From GN02-872 sp963518665 (GTDB lineage Bacteria > Patescibacteriota > Gracilibacteria > BD1-5 > UBA6164), in the NCBI GenBank assembly GCA_963518665.1, contig CAUQKR010000001.1, positions 1-64,000 on the forward strand: a DNA stretch of 64,000 bases. Reading direction: 5' to 3'. The translations under genes and the position numbers were made by a program. The notes under the pieces are model-generated. The model saw only the letters and a list, made by a program, of their open reading frames with translations. It had not been told where the DNA came from and did no database searches. This document shows, one piece after another, positions 11,800 through 23,508 of the stretch. Position 1 is the stretch's first letter, and each line of letters begins with the position of its first letter.

Positions 11800-13136
11800 A
11801 ATATAACTATAAATCAAAAAAGTGCAAATTCTAAAACTAGAAAAAATAAATTTTTTGATAAACTAAGTAAAATATAAATAAAAGATAAGTATATAAAAAA
11901 TAATAATCAATTAAAATTTATTTCTAAGTTAAAACTAAATGAAAATAAAAAAATTAAAGAATAAATAAACATTATATAAAATAAATTCTTTCTTAAAAAT
12001 TCTAAAGTTTGTGTAAAAAATCAGAAAAAACCAAAAATTCATTTTGAAATAAGTACATAAGAAACAACTTTTCATTTTAATCTAGATTTTAAAAGGAAAA
12101 TATTTTGTTTTAAAATACTTCTTTTCAAAAAAGTTAATTCTCTTAAATCAGAATCAGATAAAATTTTAAATAAATTTTTTAATATAAATATATTATTTTC
12201 TACTAGTTTTTCTTCATATTTACTTAAAATAACTTTTGTTCTGTTATAAGTATGGCTTTCTTTATCTATAACTTCAACATTTTCTTTATTTTCTTCTTCT
12301 TTTTTTTCAAAAAATGTTTTTAAATAATCTATAAATTGCTTAAATTGATATCAAAGATCTCTATCTTTTTCTATAAATCTATCTTTTGAACCTAATTCTT
12401 TTAACAATTTATTTGTTTCTTTTAATAATTCTCTATTTTGTTCATCTTTTGTATCTTCTAGTTGAGATAATTCTATTTTTCAAATTTTTTGAAGTGCAAC
12501 TTCTCAAATTTCTTTCAATTTTGAAATATTTGTAGATTTTTTTAATTTTATTATAGAATTATAAATTGCTTCAAATTTTATTTTTTGTTCTTGAGTAAGT
12601 TTTACTGCACTATTTCATAAAATCATTGATTCTAATTTTTTTAAAACATGAACTATAAGTTTATTTGTATCTTCTAACTCTTTTTTTAAATAAAATTGGT
12701 TTAGATTCAAAGCTTCTCATTTTTCTTTTTTTATTTTTTCTCTAAGTTCATCTAATTTATCTTGTCTCTTTCATTTCTGTAAAAAAGCATATTCTTCCTT
12801 CAATTCTTTCAAAATTTTTTCTTTTTTTTCTATAGGTAAATCTTTATCTTTTTCATTATAAATAGAAAAAACATCATATTCCAGATTTCTTACAAGATTT
12901 ACATAAACCTTAAAAATATCATCTCAAGCTATTTTTCAATGTTTTATTTGTCAGTTTTTATAAGCTTCAAAAATAAAAATATTTCAAACTGACTCAACTG
13001 CACTAATTTCTTCAACACCTAAAACAGAGTATCACTCTTGGTGAACTCTATCTCTAGCCACTGCTTCGTTTTCTGCTTTAAAAATAATTGTATATCTTTT
13101 ATTTTCTTTAGATACGGAAATTTTAAAATTAGGCAT
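11781..13136 (-). CDS. Coiled-coil protein with C-terminal membrane helices
   Basis: 451 aa. Residues 1-50 (KISVSKENKRYTIIFKAENE then GYSVLGVEEI) resemble the small N-terminal repeat found before PilC/GspF proteins. Residues 100-330 are a long charged coiled coil. Residues 350-451 contain about four hydrophobic helices. The end overlaps the next membrane protein. A link to the type IV pilus inner-membrane platform is an inference from the N-terminus only; it could equally be a lineage-specific envelope protein. Confidence 0.7.
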
Positions 13137-13160
13137 TTTTATAAAATAAATATTAAATTT

Positions 13161-13436
13161 TTACTTTAAAATAAAGTTTTTTATAGCATCAAAATCATAA
13201 CTAAATCAAGTTTTTGTTTTTCATTTTAAAAAAGCATCTTTCAAAATTTCTTCTACTTTTTTAATTAAAACTTCAGTTTGGATTTCTAAATTTTTTTGTT
13301 TATCTAAATTTTCTGGATTTAAAATATTTTCTATATTTTTTATATTTTCTATTTCAGAAGATAAATTTTCTTTCGTTTCATTTTTTACTTCTAAAATATT
13401 TTTAGAATCTTCATATTTTTTTTGATTTTCAATCAT
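13161..13436 (-). CDS. Small acidic helical protein
   Basis: 91 aa (MIENQKKYEDSKNILEV...). Highly charged, predicted fully helical, no signal or membrane segment. The frame reads through a TGA at 13221-13223 as Gly and ends at TAA 13161-13163. Only three bases separate it from the gene upstream, and both share the same frame. No family recognised. Confidence 0.6.
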
Positions 13437-13439
13437 ATT

Positions 13440-13718
13440 TTATAATTTATTTATTAAAAAACTAAAAGAATTTAACTCTTCTTTTTTTTCTTCAGCTTCT
13501 TTAATTTTTAATCAATTTATAATAGAAAAATTACTTTTTTGAACATCTTCTAATTCTTTTAGTTCTAAATTTTTTATAAAATTAGATAATTCATTATAAA
13601 TTTTATCTATTCAATTTTCATCTAAAATATCAAGAGCTTGTATATAAAGAGATTTTTGTCATTCTGGAATTTTTAAATTTATAAACATAATATTTATAAG
13701 TTTTATTTTATCATCCAT
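13440..13718 (-). CDS. Small acidic helical protein
   Basis: 92 aa from ATG at 13716-13718, chosen because a weak purine stretch (AAAAGAGA) precedes it. In-frame ATGs also occur at 13688 (shorter) and 13751 (longer). Contains KIPEGQKSLYIQALDILDENG and a Glu/Lys-rich tail, with no membrane helix. First gene of the minus-strand run that ends with uvrA. Unknown function; the size and adjacency to the next small acidic protein suggest a pair. Confidence 0.6.
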
Positions 13719-13953
13719 TCTCTTTTTTCTTTTTAAAAATTCAAAAATCATTTTTTTCTTTTATATATTATTTTTTTAATTTTATCATATATTTATATTT
13801 TTTTCAAATTTTAACATTTACTTTCTTATATATTTATTTTTATATTTATTTATATATAGTATTATTAATAATTCTTTATGTTAAATTGTTAATTTATTTA
13901 TTTAAAGCTATTTTAGAAAATATTTTTTAACATTGAGAAAATATTATACATTA

Positions 13954-13981
13954 TAGACATTTTAAAATAGACATTTTAAAA
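13954..13981. repeat. Tandem 14-bp repeat, possible operator
   Basis: Two adjacent perfect copies of TAGACATTTTAAAA, 38 bases upstream of the candidate -35 of ctp. TAGACATT also occurs at 16623-16630 and TAGAC/GTCTA arms lie at 16699-16726, so it may be a regulator binding site. Confidence 0.4.
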
Positions 13982-14018
13982 GATTAAACATTTTTTTAAC
14001 AAAATATAAAAAATAATA

Positions 14019-14050
14019 TTGACTTGTTTTTTTTTTCAAAAGTATATAAT
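14019..14050 (+). promoter_or_regulatory. Candidate ctp promoter
   Basis: TTGACT (14019-14024) and TATAAT (14045-14050); the spacing of 20 is long. The shifted TATATA at 14043 gives 18. The ctp ATG follows 44 bases after the -10. Confidence 0.4.
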
Positions 14051-14094
14051 ATAAAATATAAAAAAGGATAAAAATATTTTTTAACTATTTTGGA

Positions 14095-15354
14095 ATGAGT
14101 TTTAGACAAGAAAAGATTTTTTTAACAAATATTTTAATTTTTTTAACATTTTTTTTACTAGGTATATGATTTTACCATTATTTATTGCTACCTGTAGTAC
14201 AAACTGAGATGTTAAAAAGTTCTAAAAATATTGAGAATATCAAAGATTCTAATTTAAATCTAGACAAATATTTTTCTGTATATAAATTATTGAAAGAAAA
14301 ATATTATGATATAGATAATATAAAAACAAAAGATTTAGAAGAATCTTCTATAAAATGATTAGTTTCTTGATTGAATGATCCTTATACTGAATATTTTAAC
14401 AAAAAAGAAAATGATGATTTTATGACTTCTTTGAATGGAGATTTTGAATGAATTTGAGCAGTTTTAGAAAAAAATGAACTTTGAGTAAAAATTATGTCAG
14501 TTTTAGATAATTCTCCAGCAAAAACTTGAGATTTAAGAGCAAATGATATAATAACAGAAGTTAATTGAACTAATATAGCAAATATGTCGACAAAAGAGGT
14601 TATTTCACTCATAAAATGACCAGCTTGAAAAGAAGTTAACTTGACAATAAAAAGAGATGAAAAATTTTTAGAAAAAAAATTATTTACAGCTCCTATTGTT
14701 ATTCCTTCTGTTTCATCTAAAGATTTAGATAAAAATACAGCTTATATTTCTATTTCTACTTTTTGAGATAAAACTTGAATAGATTTTAAAAAAGAATTAG
14801 AAAAATATAAAAATAAAAAATGAATAATTCTTGATTTTAGACAAAATTGAGGTTGATATTTAAATGTTGCTGTTGATATTTTAAGCAATTTTATAAAGGA
14901 AAAAGAAGTCGTTGCTATAACTAAATATAAAGATTGAACAGAAGAAAAATTTTATAGTGATGGAAAAACTTATGATTTATTTAATTGAAAAATAGTTTTA
15001 CTTGCTGATTCTTGATCTGCTTCAGCTTCTGAGATAACAATTTGAGCTTTAAAAGATTATCAAAAAGCAATAATTGTTTGAGAGAGAACTTATTGAAAAG
15101 GTTCAGTTCAAGATCCTATTTCTTTAGCTGATTGAAGTATGGTAAAAATAACGACAGCAAAATGGTTCACACCAAAAGATAAAAATATTGATAAAGAGTG
15201 AATTTATCCAGATATAGAAGTTAAAATACAAAATGAAGATATAGAAAAAAAATATGATAGACAATTAGAAGAAGCAAAAAAGGTACTTAATTATTTTATA
15301 AATTGAACTTCTTTGCAATTAACTATAGATAAATATAATTTAGAAAAAAAATAA
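14095..15354 (+). CDS. C-terminal processing peptidase (S41), membrane anchored
   Basis: 419 aa. An N-terminal signal anchor (residues 10-32, FLTNILIFLTFFLLGIGFYH) is followed by a PDZ domain (about 110-190, with NGDFEGIGAVLEK and LRANDIITEVNG) and the S41 protease core. The catalytic Ser is in LLADSGSASASEI and the Lys in ERTYGKGSVQ, as in CtpA/CtpB/Prc. Such proteases trim envelope proteins outside the membrane. Glycines are mostly TGA. glyA follows after 24 bases, so the two are probably cotranscribed. Confidence 0.93.
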
Positions 15355-15378
15355 TTTATTATTTAACTTTTTATTATC

Positions 15379-16614
15379 ATGCTAAAAAATATAGATATTG
15401 AAATTTTTGATTTAATAAATAAAGAAAGAGATAGACAAGAAAATGAACTAGAACTTATAGCTTCAGAAAATTATGCATCTCTTGATGTTTTAGAGGCTGC
15501 TTGAAGTATTTTATCAAATAAATATAGTGAATGATATCCTTGAAAAAGATACTATGCTTGACAAGAAAATATAGATAAAATAGAGAATTTAGCTATATCT
15601 AGAGCCAAAGAACTTTTTTGAGCTGAATATGTAAATGTTCAACCTTTATCTTGAAGTCCAGCAAATTTAGCTGTTTATTTAGCTGTTTTAAATCCTGGAG
15701 ATACAGTTTTATGATTGAGTCTTGATCAAGGTTGACATTTAAGTCATTGACATTCTATGAATTTTTCTTGAAAACTTTATAATATAGTTCCTTATTTTTT
15801 GGATAAAGAAACAGAGCTTATAAATATGGATGAAGTTGAAAGATTAGCTTTAAAATATAAACCAAAAATGATTTTAGCTTGATTTTCAGCTTATTCTAGA
15901 AATCTTGATTGGAAAAGATTTAGAGAAATAGCTGATAAGGTTTGAGCTATTTTGATGGCTGATATTGCTCATATTGCTTGACTTGTAGCTTGATGAGTTT
16001 TGGAAAATCCAGTTCCTTATTGTGATATAGTTACTACAACTACACATAAAACTTTAAGATGACCAAGATGAGCTATAATTATGTCAAAAGAAAAATTTTC
16101 CTCAGATATAGCAAAGGCTGTTTTTCCATGAGTTCAATGATGACCACATGAAAATTTAATTGCAGCAAAAGCTGTTGCTTTTAAGGAAGCTTTAAGTCAA
16201 GAATTTAAAGATTATGCAAAACAAGTTATTTTAAATGCTAAATATTTAGCTTTAGAATTAGAAAAAAATTGATTTAGAATAGTTTCAAATTGAACTGATA
16301 ACCATTTGATTTTGATAGATGTTTTTTCTAGTTTTTGAGTTACTTGAAAAGAAGCTGAAGTAGCTTTGGAAAAAGTATGACTTTCTACAAATAAAAATAT
16401 GGTTCCATATGACACAAGAAAACCTCTTGACCCAAGTTGAATAAGAATTTGAACTCCAGCTGCAACTACTAGATGAATGAAAGAAAATGAAATGAAAGAA
16501 ATTGCTAGAATTTTTACTGAATCAATAAAAAATCATAAAAATGAAGAAATTTTAAAAAAATTAAGGTTAGAAGTAATTGAAATTTGTGAAAAATTTCCTA
16601 TTTATAATAAATAA
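15379..16614 (+). CDS. glyA: Serine hydroxymethyltransferase
   Basis: 411 aa, standard length. A PLP enzyme interconverting serine and glycine and charging tetrahydrofolate with a one-carbon unit. Seen: ELIASENYAS, SEGYPGKRYYAGQENID, HIAGLVAGG, and the PLP-lysine motif TTTTHKTLRGPRG, then VFPGVQGGPHENLIAAKA. Almost every glycine is TGA, including the PGKRYYAG loop, making this one of the clearest proofs of recoding in the window. It ends shortly before the HTH gene. Confidence 0.97.
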
Positions 16615-16622
16615 AAATAAAT

Positions 16623-16726
16623 TAGACATTATTTTTATAAAAATGTCAATCATAAATGATTAAAAAAACTTGATTATTTAGATAAAAAGAATATATTATA
16701 GACAAATAAATTTTTAAAATAGTCTA
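16623..16726. repeat. Inverted repeats upstream of the HTH gene
   Basis: GACATT (16625-16630) mirrors AATGTC (16642-16647), and TAGAC (16699-16703) mirrors GTCTA (16722-16726) just before the HTH gene ATG. The left arm shares TAGACATT with the tandem repeat at 13954. Possible autoregulatory operators. Confidence 0.4.
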
Positions 16727-16728
16727 AT

Positions 16729-17328
16729 ATGTACAATTATACAAGACAAGATGTCGCAGATATGCTTTGAATATCAACTAGAAGTGTTGATAGATACATA
16801 AAATCAGGTAAACTTAGATCAAAAAAAGATTGAAAAATTGTCTATGTTAATGATGCTGATGTAGAAAATCTTTCATGAACTTGATCTTCAAAACAAGAAA
16901 TAATTGAAAAAACAGATTATGAAGAAACTAAAAAAAGTCAAGATTATAAAGTTGTTACTCCAGTTGAAACAAAAGAAATAGAAGTTAAATCAAATTTTAA
17001 AAATTATGCTTTGGATAAAGTTTATGATGATTTGAGAGCTGAAGTAAAGAAAAAAGATGAAATTATTCAAGATTTATCTATAAAACTTTGAAGGGCTGAT
17101 GAAATAATTAGAAATTCTGTTTCTATGATAGATTTCAAGAGATCTCAAATGCTTTTAGAAGACTCAAAAACTTATATGTGAAGTGAAATAAATGATTTGA
17201 AATCAAAAAATTCAAGTCTTGAAGAAAAAGTAAAAAATAATAATATTACAATAATTATTTTAGCTGTATTTTTGATTATTTTGCTTTCAATTGCTTGAGT
17301 TTTATGGTTTATGAATATTTGAAAATAA
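16729..17328 (+). CDS. HTH DNA-binding protein with C-terminal membrane anchor
   Basis: 199 aa. Residues 1-45 (YTRQDVADMLGISTRSVDRY then IKSGKLRSKKDGKIVYV) form a MerR/excisionase-type winged helix-turn-helix. A linker and a coiled coil (about 95-168) follow, then a single transmembrane helix (about 173-195, ITIIILAVFLIILLSIAGVL). The layout is that of a membrane-tethered transcription factor. Palindromic TAGAC sites directly upstream suggest autoregulation (inference). Terminated by a strong hairpin. Confidence 0.85.
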
Positions 17329-17329
17329 T

Positions 17330-17362
17330 AAAAAAATCTTGAAAAATTTTTCAAGATTTTTT
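17330..17362 (+). terminator. Terminator of the HTH gene
   Basis: AATCTTGAAAAA (17335-17346) pairs with TTTTTCAAGATT (17347-17358) and is followed by a T-run reaching the tRNA. Confidence 0.8.
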
Positions 17363-17437
17363 GTTCTCATAGTTCAATGGATAGAATAATCCCCTCCTAA
17401 GGGATAGATACAGGTTCGATTCCTGTTGGGAATACCA
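17363..17437 (+). tRNA. tRNA-Arg (anticodon CCT)
   Basis: 75 nt with encoded CCA. Acceptor GTTCTCA/TGGGAAT (with G-U pairs), anticodon stem ATCCC/GGGAT around loop CTCCTAA, T stem ACAGG/CCTGT with TTCGATT. It reads AGG. AGA, not AGG, is the dominant Arg codon in this window. Confidence 0.93.
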
Positions 17438-17450
17438 TAAATTGAAAAAT

Positions 17451-17478
17451 AAAAAAGCTTATTAAAAGCTTTTTTTAT
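17451..17478 (+). terminator. Terminator after tRNA-Arg
   Basis: AAAAAGCTT pairs with AAGCTTTTT, followed by a T-run. Confidence 0.7.
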
Positions 17479-17539
17479 TTTGTTTTACAAAAAGTAAATT
17501 TTAAATATAATTATAAAAATATTTTTTAAAATAATAATT

Positions 17540-18469
17540 ATGGAAATTTTAAAAAAAGAAATGGATATAACAAATTTTTCAAATTTTAAAACTAAAGCAA
17601 AAACAAAATATTTTTTTGAAATAAATAAAGAAGAAGATTTAAAGGATTTAATAGAAGTGATAAAATTTTCAAAAGAAAATAATTTAAAGACACTTTTTAT
17701 TTGAGCTTGAACAAATTTATTGTTTGCTTTTGATTATTTTGAATGAATAATTATAAAAAATAATTTAAAATGATTTTTTTATGATGAAAATACAAGAATT
17801 TTGGAAACATTTACAAGTGAATATATATCAGATATAGCAAAATTTTTGGAATATGAAAAAAATCAAGATTTATGGCATAGATTTATCTGACTTCCATGAA
17901 GTGTTTGATGAGCAGTTTTTTGAAATGCTTGATGTTTTTGACTTGAAACAGAAAGTAATTTATTTAGTGTTGAAGCTTTAAATTTAGAGACTTGACAAAT
18001 GGAAATTTTTAGTAAAATTAATTGTAATTTTTCTTATAGAAATTCTATTTTTAAAGAAAATATGTGAAAATATTTTATTTTTAAAGTAAAATTTGACTTA
18101 AGTCAAAAAATAGAAAAATATTCTTCAGATGTAGATAATATATTTTTTAGAGAAAATAAACAACCAAAATGAAATTCTTGTTGAAGTTTTTTTAAAAATC
18201 CTAAAGTTGATTTGCAAGAATTTCTAGAAAAAAATAAAATGTCAAGTGATATAAAAAATATTTCAGCATGATTTTTGATAGAAAAATCTTGATTAAAATG
18301 ATATAAATTAAATACAGCTTATTTTTCAGATTTGCACTCAAATTTTTTGATGTCAACTTGAAATTGAGATTATAAAGATTTATTAGATTTGATAGATTTA
18401 GCTAAAAATAAAGTAAAGGAAAATTTTTGAATAGATTTAGAAGTAGAAGTTAGAATAATATATAACTAA
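17540..18469 (+). CDS. murB: UDP-N-acetylenolpyruvoylglucosamine reductase
   Basis: 309 aa. A FAD enzyme that makes UDP-MurNAc in peptidoglycan synthesis. Seen: FKTKAKTKYFFEI (substrate loop), FIGAGTNLLFA, the FAD motif GLPGSVGGAVFGNAGCFG, FSYRNSIFK, the catalytic Ser in PKGNSCGSFFKNP, and AGFLIEKSGLKGYK. Type II-like compact form. It implies a peptidoglycan wall. rsuA/rluB-type synthase follows after four bases, so the two form an operon. Motif glycines are TGA. Confidence 0.96.
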
Positions 18470-18473
18470 AATT

Positions 18474-19184
18474 ATGGAAAGAGTAAGATTACAAAAATAT
18501 TTAAGTCAAGCTTGAATTTGTAGTAGAAGAAAAGCTGAAGAATATATAGAAAAATGACTTATAAAAGTTAATTGAGAAATAGCAAAAATTTGACAATCTA
18601 TTATTGTATGAGTTGATAAAGTTGAACTTTTAGAAGAAATAGTAAAAGAACAAAAGAAAATGCTTTATTATAAACTTAATAAACCTAGATGAATAGTTAC
18701 AACTTGTGCACAAAATGGAGAAAAAAATATTATAGATATTATTGATATAAAAGAAAGAGTTTTTCCTATTTGAAGACTTGATAAAGATACAACTTGACTT
18801 ATTTTATTGACAAATGATTGAAGGCTTGCAAACTTTTTGATGCATCCAAGATATGAACATGAAAAACAATATATAGTTGAAGTTTTTTGAGCTATAACAG
18901 ATGAAGCTTTACAAAAAATGTCAAATTGATTATTTATTTTGTGAAGTTATACAAAAAAAGCTAAAATAGAAAGAATTTCTTCGGGAAAATTTTTTATAAC
19001 TATTACAGAGTGAAGAAATAGGCAGATAAGAAGAATGGTTGAAAAAGTTTGATTTCAAGTAAAAAAATTAAAAAGAATAAGAATAGAAAATATAGAACTT
19101 TGAGATTTGAAAATTTGAGAATATAAACATTTAACAGAAAAAGAAATAAACAATTTATTTACAAAATTGTGAATAAAAAGATAA
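18474..19184 (+). CDS. rRNA pseudouridine synthase, RsuA/RluB/E/F family
   Basis: 236 aa. An N-terminal S4 RNA-binding domain (VRLQKYLSQAGICSRRKAEE, residues 3-60) precedes the catalytic domain with the active Asp in FPIGRLDKDTTGLILLTNDG, then HPRYEHEKQYIV and EGRNRQIRRMVEKVG. It isomerises a uridine in rRNA; which position (RsuA, RluB or RluF type) cannot be told from sequence alone. Overlaps nothing but lies four bases from murB. Ends at a terminator shared with the convergent gene. Confidence 0.93.
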
Positions 19185-19208
19185 AAAAGAAGACTTAGTC
19201 TTCTTTTA
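19183..19208. terminator. Bidirectional terminator
   Basis: AAAAGAAGACT (19185-19195) pairs with AGTCTTCTTTT (19197-19207) with a minimal loop. It serves the pseudouridine synthase gene and the convergent gene. Confidence 0.75.
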
Positions 19209-19845
19209 AATTTTCTAAAACTATAATAATTGCTTTTTTAAAATCTAAGATTAAATCTTTAAAATTTGATTTTATTTCTTCTTCTGTATAAAAATTAGAG
19301 TTTTCAAAATCTCTTAGTAAAATAGCTTTTTCTTTTAGTTTTTCTATATTTGATTTTAAAATAGATTCTTTTAAATTAAGAATTTTTTTATTTAAACGAG
19401 TTGAATTTATATTATTTATTATTATTATAACTTCATTAAAAAATTTTCTTCATAATTTATTATAAGGTTGTTGAAAAGTTCTTGTTTCATTAAATCTTTT
19501 TTCTCTCCAAACTTTTAAAGTTTCTTTTATTTCATTATTTATATTTTTTAAACTTTTATTTAAGTGTTTTATAACTTTTTCTTTATCTTCAGAATTTAGA
19601 TTTGATTTTTTTACTTTTTTTATTCAATCAATTAATTCATTTAAATAATCTATTATTTTATTTAATTTTTCTTCTTTTATTTGATATTTTCTCATAATAT
19701 TCCTTAGATTTCTTTTTAGGTTTTTTATAGAAACTTCTATTAATTCTATTTGTTCTCATTCATTCTCAGCATAAACTAAAGAATAGTTTGTATAAATATT
19801 AAAAAAACTTAAAAATAATAATAAGAAAGTTAATATTTTTTTCAT
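19195..19845 (-). CDS. Secreted helical protein, unknown
   Basis: 216 aa. Residues 1-26 are a signal peptide (KKILTFLLLFLSFFNIYTNY then SLVYAEN). The mature part is all-helical and rich in Lys, Glu, Asn and Ile, with NRT and WREKRFNETR-like basic stretches but no recognisable domain. Its stop codon lies in the shared terminator. Possibly an extracytoplasmic coiled-coil structural protein. Confidence 0.65.
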
Positions 19846-19919
19846 TTTAATTTTGTTTATTTTTATATTTTAAGTATTATATCATTATAAATTTTATTTT
19901 CAAGAAATTTTTAAAAATT

Positions 19920-22538
19920 ATGATAGTTTGTTTTGATTTAGAGACTACAGGCACAAATCCTAAAATTGATAAAATTATAGAAATATCAATGATAAAGTTT
20001 GATGAAGAAACTTTTGAAATATTTGATACATTCTCTAGTTTTGTTGATCCAGAAATTCAAATTCCAAGTATTATTTCAAGTATTACAAATATTTTTGATG
20101 AAAATGTATTTTGAGCACCAAAAATAGAAGAATTAAAACAAGAAATAATTGATTTTATTTGAAATAATATACTTCTTTGACATAATGTTGATTTTGATAT
20201 AAATTTTTTTATAGAAAATTGAATAAATATAGAAAAAAATTTAAAACTTGATACTTTTTCTTTTGCAAATTTTTTAAATTTTAGAAATGAATCTTTAAAT
20301 TTAGAAATGTTATGTAATCATTATTGAATAGAGATAAATTGAGCTCATAGAGCAATAAATGACACAAAAGCAACTAGAGAACTTTTTATAAAAATGCTTG
20401 AAAGTTTTAAAAATTATTCAGAAAATAAAAAAAATATATTGAAATATATTTTTGATTTATCAAGGGATTTAAATGTGAAGATTATGTGAAGATTTTTATG
20501 ACTTGATAATTTATGAAAATATGTTTTTCAGGATTTTGAAAAAATAATTTTAGAAAAAAAATCATTTAATAAAAATTTTGTAGTAGAAATAAAAAATAAT
20601 AAAAATAATCTAGACAATATTGACATTTTAAATCTTTTTAATTTTGATGATAGTTTAGAAAAAAGAGAAAATCAGCTAAAAATGGCTGAAAATGTTTTTA
20701 ATTCATTGGACAAAAATGAAAAAATAATGGTAGAAGCTCCAACTTGAATTTGAAAAAGTTTTGCTTATTTAATACCTTCTATAGTTTATGCAAGACAAAA
20801 AAATGAAAAAGTTTATATTTCTACAAATACAAAAACTCTTCAAGACCAATTATTTGATAAAGATTTAGCTTTTTTGTGAGAAAAATTAGGATTAGATTTT
20901 TCTTATTCAAAATTAAAATGAAAGAAAAATTATTTAAGTTTTAAAGCTTTTTTTGATTATATTTTATTATGAGATTTTGATTATAAAGAAATTATATTTC
21001 TTTCTAAAATTTCTCTTTGGTTACTTGAAACAAAATTTTGAGAATTAGATGAATTAAATTTTTTCCCTTGGGAATTTTCTTTTAAATCAGAAATAACTTC
21101 AGATAGATTTTATTCCCAAAAAGAAGAAAATAATTATTTTGAATATGAATTTTTAGAAAAAGCTAGAAAATCTATAGATTATAGTGATATTGTTATTATA
21201 AATCATAGTTTACTTTTTTCTGATATAAATAAAGAATCTAAAGTATTGACAAATGTAAAAAATATTGTGATAGATGAAGCACATAATATAGAAGACTCTA
21301 TAACTGAAATTTTGAAGAAAAAATATACCTTTAGAAGTTTTTTCGAAACTATGACAAAAATAGAAAAAATTTTTACAGCAAAAAATATAAATAAATTTGA
21401 ACTTATACAATTAAGAGAAAGTTTATTTTCTAAATTGAGTTTGCTTGAAGATTTTTCTGAATCTTATATTTCAAAAAAGACTTTATCAAGCCAATTTTAT
21501 AAAACAATACTTATTTTAGATGATTTTTATGAGGAGTTTGATTTTACTCATTTAAGTAAAAAGCTAAATTTAGAAATATTATCTATTATAGATTTATTAA
21601 AAACAAAATCAGAATATAATTTTTCAAAAGAAATTTTATATTTTGAAGATATTTTAGATGTTTTGTTGAATATTCTTAATAAAAATAATTCAAATGAAAA
21701 AATAAAAATATTATCACAAAATGATCTATGAGTTTTGACTTTTGAATATACAATTTTAAATCCATGATCATATTTAAAAACAAATTTTTGGGATAATTTA
21801 GATACTTGTGTTTTGACTTCTGCAACTTTATCTATAAATGATTCTTTTGATTATATAAAAAATATTTTAAATTTAGAGGATTTTGAGTTTTTTAAATTTA
21901 AAAGTGATTTTGACTATAAAAAACAATCTACCCTTTTTATTCCAAATGATTTGTGAAATATAAAGAATTGAGTAGAAGGTATTTGAAATTTTTTGAAAAG
22001 ATTTTATGAAATAGTTTGATGAAATACTTTGACTTTGTTTACAAGTTTTGCTTCTATAAAAAGTACTTATATAGAAAATCATATAAATTTGAAAAAACAA
22101 TGAATAAACTTATTAGCTCAATCTATATGATGAAGTAAAACAAAAATTTTGAAACAATTTTTAGATAACCCGAATAATACTATAATTTTATGAACAGATA
22201 GTTTTTGGGAATGAGTAAATATTCCTGGTTGAAATTTAAAATATTTAGTTATTTATAAATTACCTTTTATTGTCCCTACTGATCCTATTTATCAAGCAAG
22301 ATCAAAAAATTTTAAAGATAGTTTTAAAGAATATTCTATACCAAAAGCAATAATAAAATTAAAACAATGATTTGGTAGACTTATAAGATCAAAAAATGAT
22401 AAATGAATTGTTATTTTACTTGATGATAGAATAAATTCAGATTGGTGAGAAATTTTTTATAGTGCCTTCCCTGCTAATATAAATAGAAAAGTTTGAAGTT
22501 CTGAAAGTTTTTTAGAATTATTGGAAACAAAGTTATAA
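19920..22538 (+). CDS. dinG: DinG-like 3'-5' exonuclease and superfamily 2 helicase
   Basis: 872 aa. Residues 1-170 are a DEDDh exonuclease (CFDLETTGTNP, LLGHNVDFDI, AHRAINDTKATREL). Residues 240-870 are an XPD/DinG-type helicase with Walker A EAPTGIGKSFAYLIP, the DEAH box IVIDEAHNIEDS, TSATLS, and the C-terminal GTDSFWEGVNIPGG and QGFGRLIRS. No four-cysteine Fe-S cluster is visible between Walker A and the DEAH box, matching the exonuclease-fused Gram-positive type. Probable role in DNA repair or R-loop removal. Monocistronic. Confidence 0.92.
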
Positions 22539-22571
22539 AAGAATTTTACAAAATGTAAAGTTCTTTTTTTT
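22537..22571 (+). terminator. dinG terminator
   Basis: GAATTTTAC (22541-22549) pairs with GTAAAGTTC (22555-22563), then a T-run. Confidence 0.75.
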
Positions 22572-22627
22572 GTAAAAAAAAATTAAATATGTTATTATTT
22601 TATAAATTATTTTAATTAATAAAAAAT

Positions 22628-23497
22628 ATGGCTGAAAATAACAATTTTGAAACAATAGATTTTGAAGAAATAAAAGCAGATGAAGTAAAAATAGAAACTC
22701 CTAAAAATATTTTTAGTGATTTTAATACTGATACTTCTCTTGAAAGCACTCCTTTAAAACAAAAAAAGGAAAATGATTTAATTCATAAATTAAATATTTC
22801 TTTAAGAGTATTTCAAACAATGCTTGTTATCATTTTAATTACTTTGATTTTAGGTTTTTCATATATCTTTATCCAAAAAGATGAGAATTCTATTGATAAT
22901 GGTTTTTTGGACCCTATTTGTTTTATTTTTAACTGAGATATAGAAACAACATGATGTCCTTCTATAAGTTATACAAAACAAAGAGTTGAAAATGAATTAA
23001 AAGAAATATGAATAAAACAATCAAAAATGATTTTATCTGTTTTACCTATAATCTATGAAAGAAATAATTTCTTAAATACTAAAGAAATTAGTTTTTTAAA
23101 AGATAAATCTCTTAATAAATTAGAAGTTTTAGAAATTTTAGAAAAATTTGATTATTTTAAAAATGAATTTACTTGATATGAAAAGAAAAAAATAAGATGT
23201 AAAGATATTACAATAAACTCAGAAACAAAAATTTTAAGTATGAAATGTGAAGCTTATACTGCTTCTTCTATTTCTGGTATTATTTGATTTTCTTGAGATA
23301 AAAATAATGAATCAGATTCTTTATCTGGAACTTCCATTTCTTTAGCAAATAGTTTTATAAATTATTTAGAAAAAAATGCTAAAAAATATTTTTTAGTTGT
23401 AAATAGACAAAAAACTTTTGATTTAGAAGATATTGATGGGAATGATTGATATACAAAAAAAACAAGTTTTGATTTAAATCTAAAAATTAACTTTTAA
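22628..23497 (+). CDS. Bitopic membrane protein of the pilus operon
   Basis: 289 aa. An acidic cytoplasmic N-terminus (about 55 residues) precedes one transmembrane helix (about 62-82, FQTMLVIILITLILGFSYIF) and an extracytoplasmic domain with four cysteines (CFIFNGDIETTGC, RCKD, KCEAY). The position just before a PilO-like protein, PilB and PilC suggests a pilus assembly role, perhaps PilN-like in topology. No PilN signature is visible. It opens the operon and is separated from dinG by a terminator. Confidence 0.75.
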
Positions 23498-23508
23498 ATT
23501 TTTTAAAA

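Larger units (their letters stand above)
13752..14094. other. Divergent intergenic region with a tandem 14-bp repeat
   Basis: 343 bases with no convincing gene. It separates the minus-strand run from ctp. Very T/A rich. It holds a perfect tandem repeat TAGACATTTTAAAA at 13954-13967 and 13968-13981, and a candidate plus-strand promoter just downstream. The same TAGAC core recurs near the HTH gene at 16729. Confidence 0.5.
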
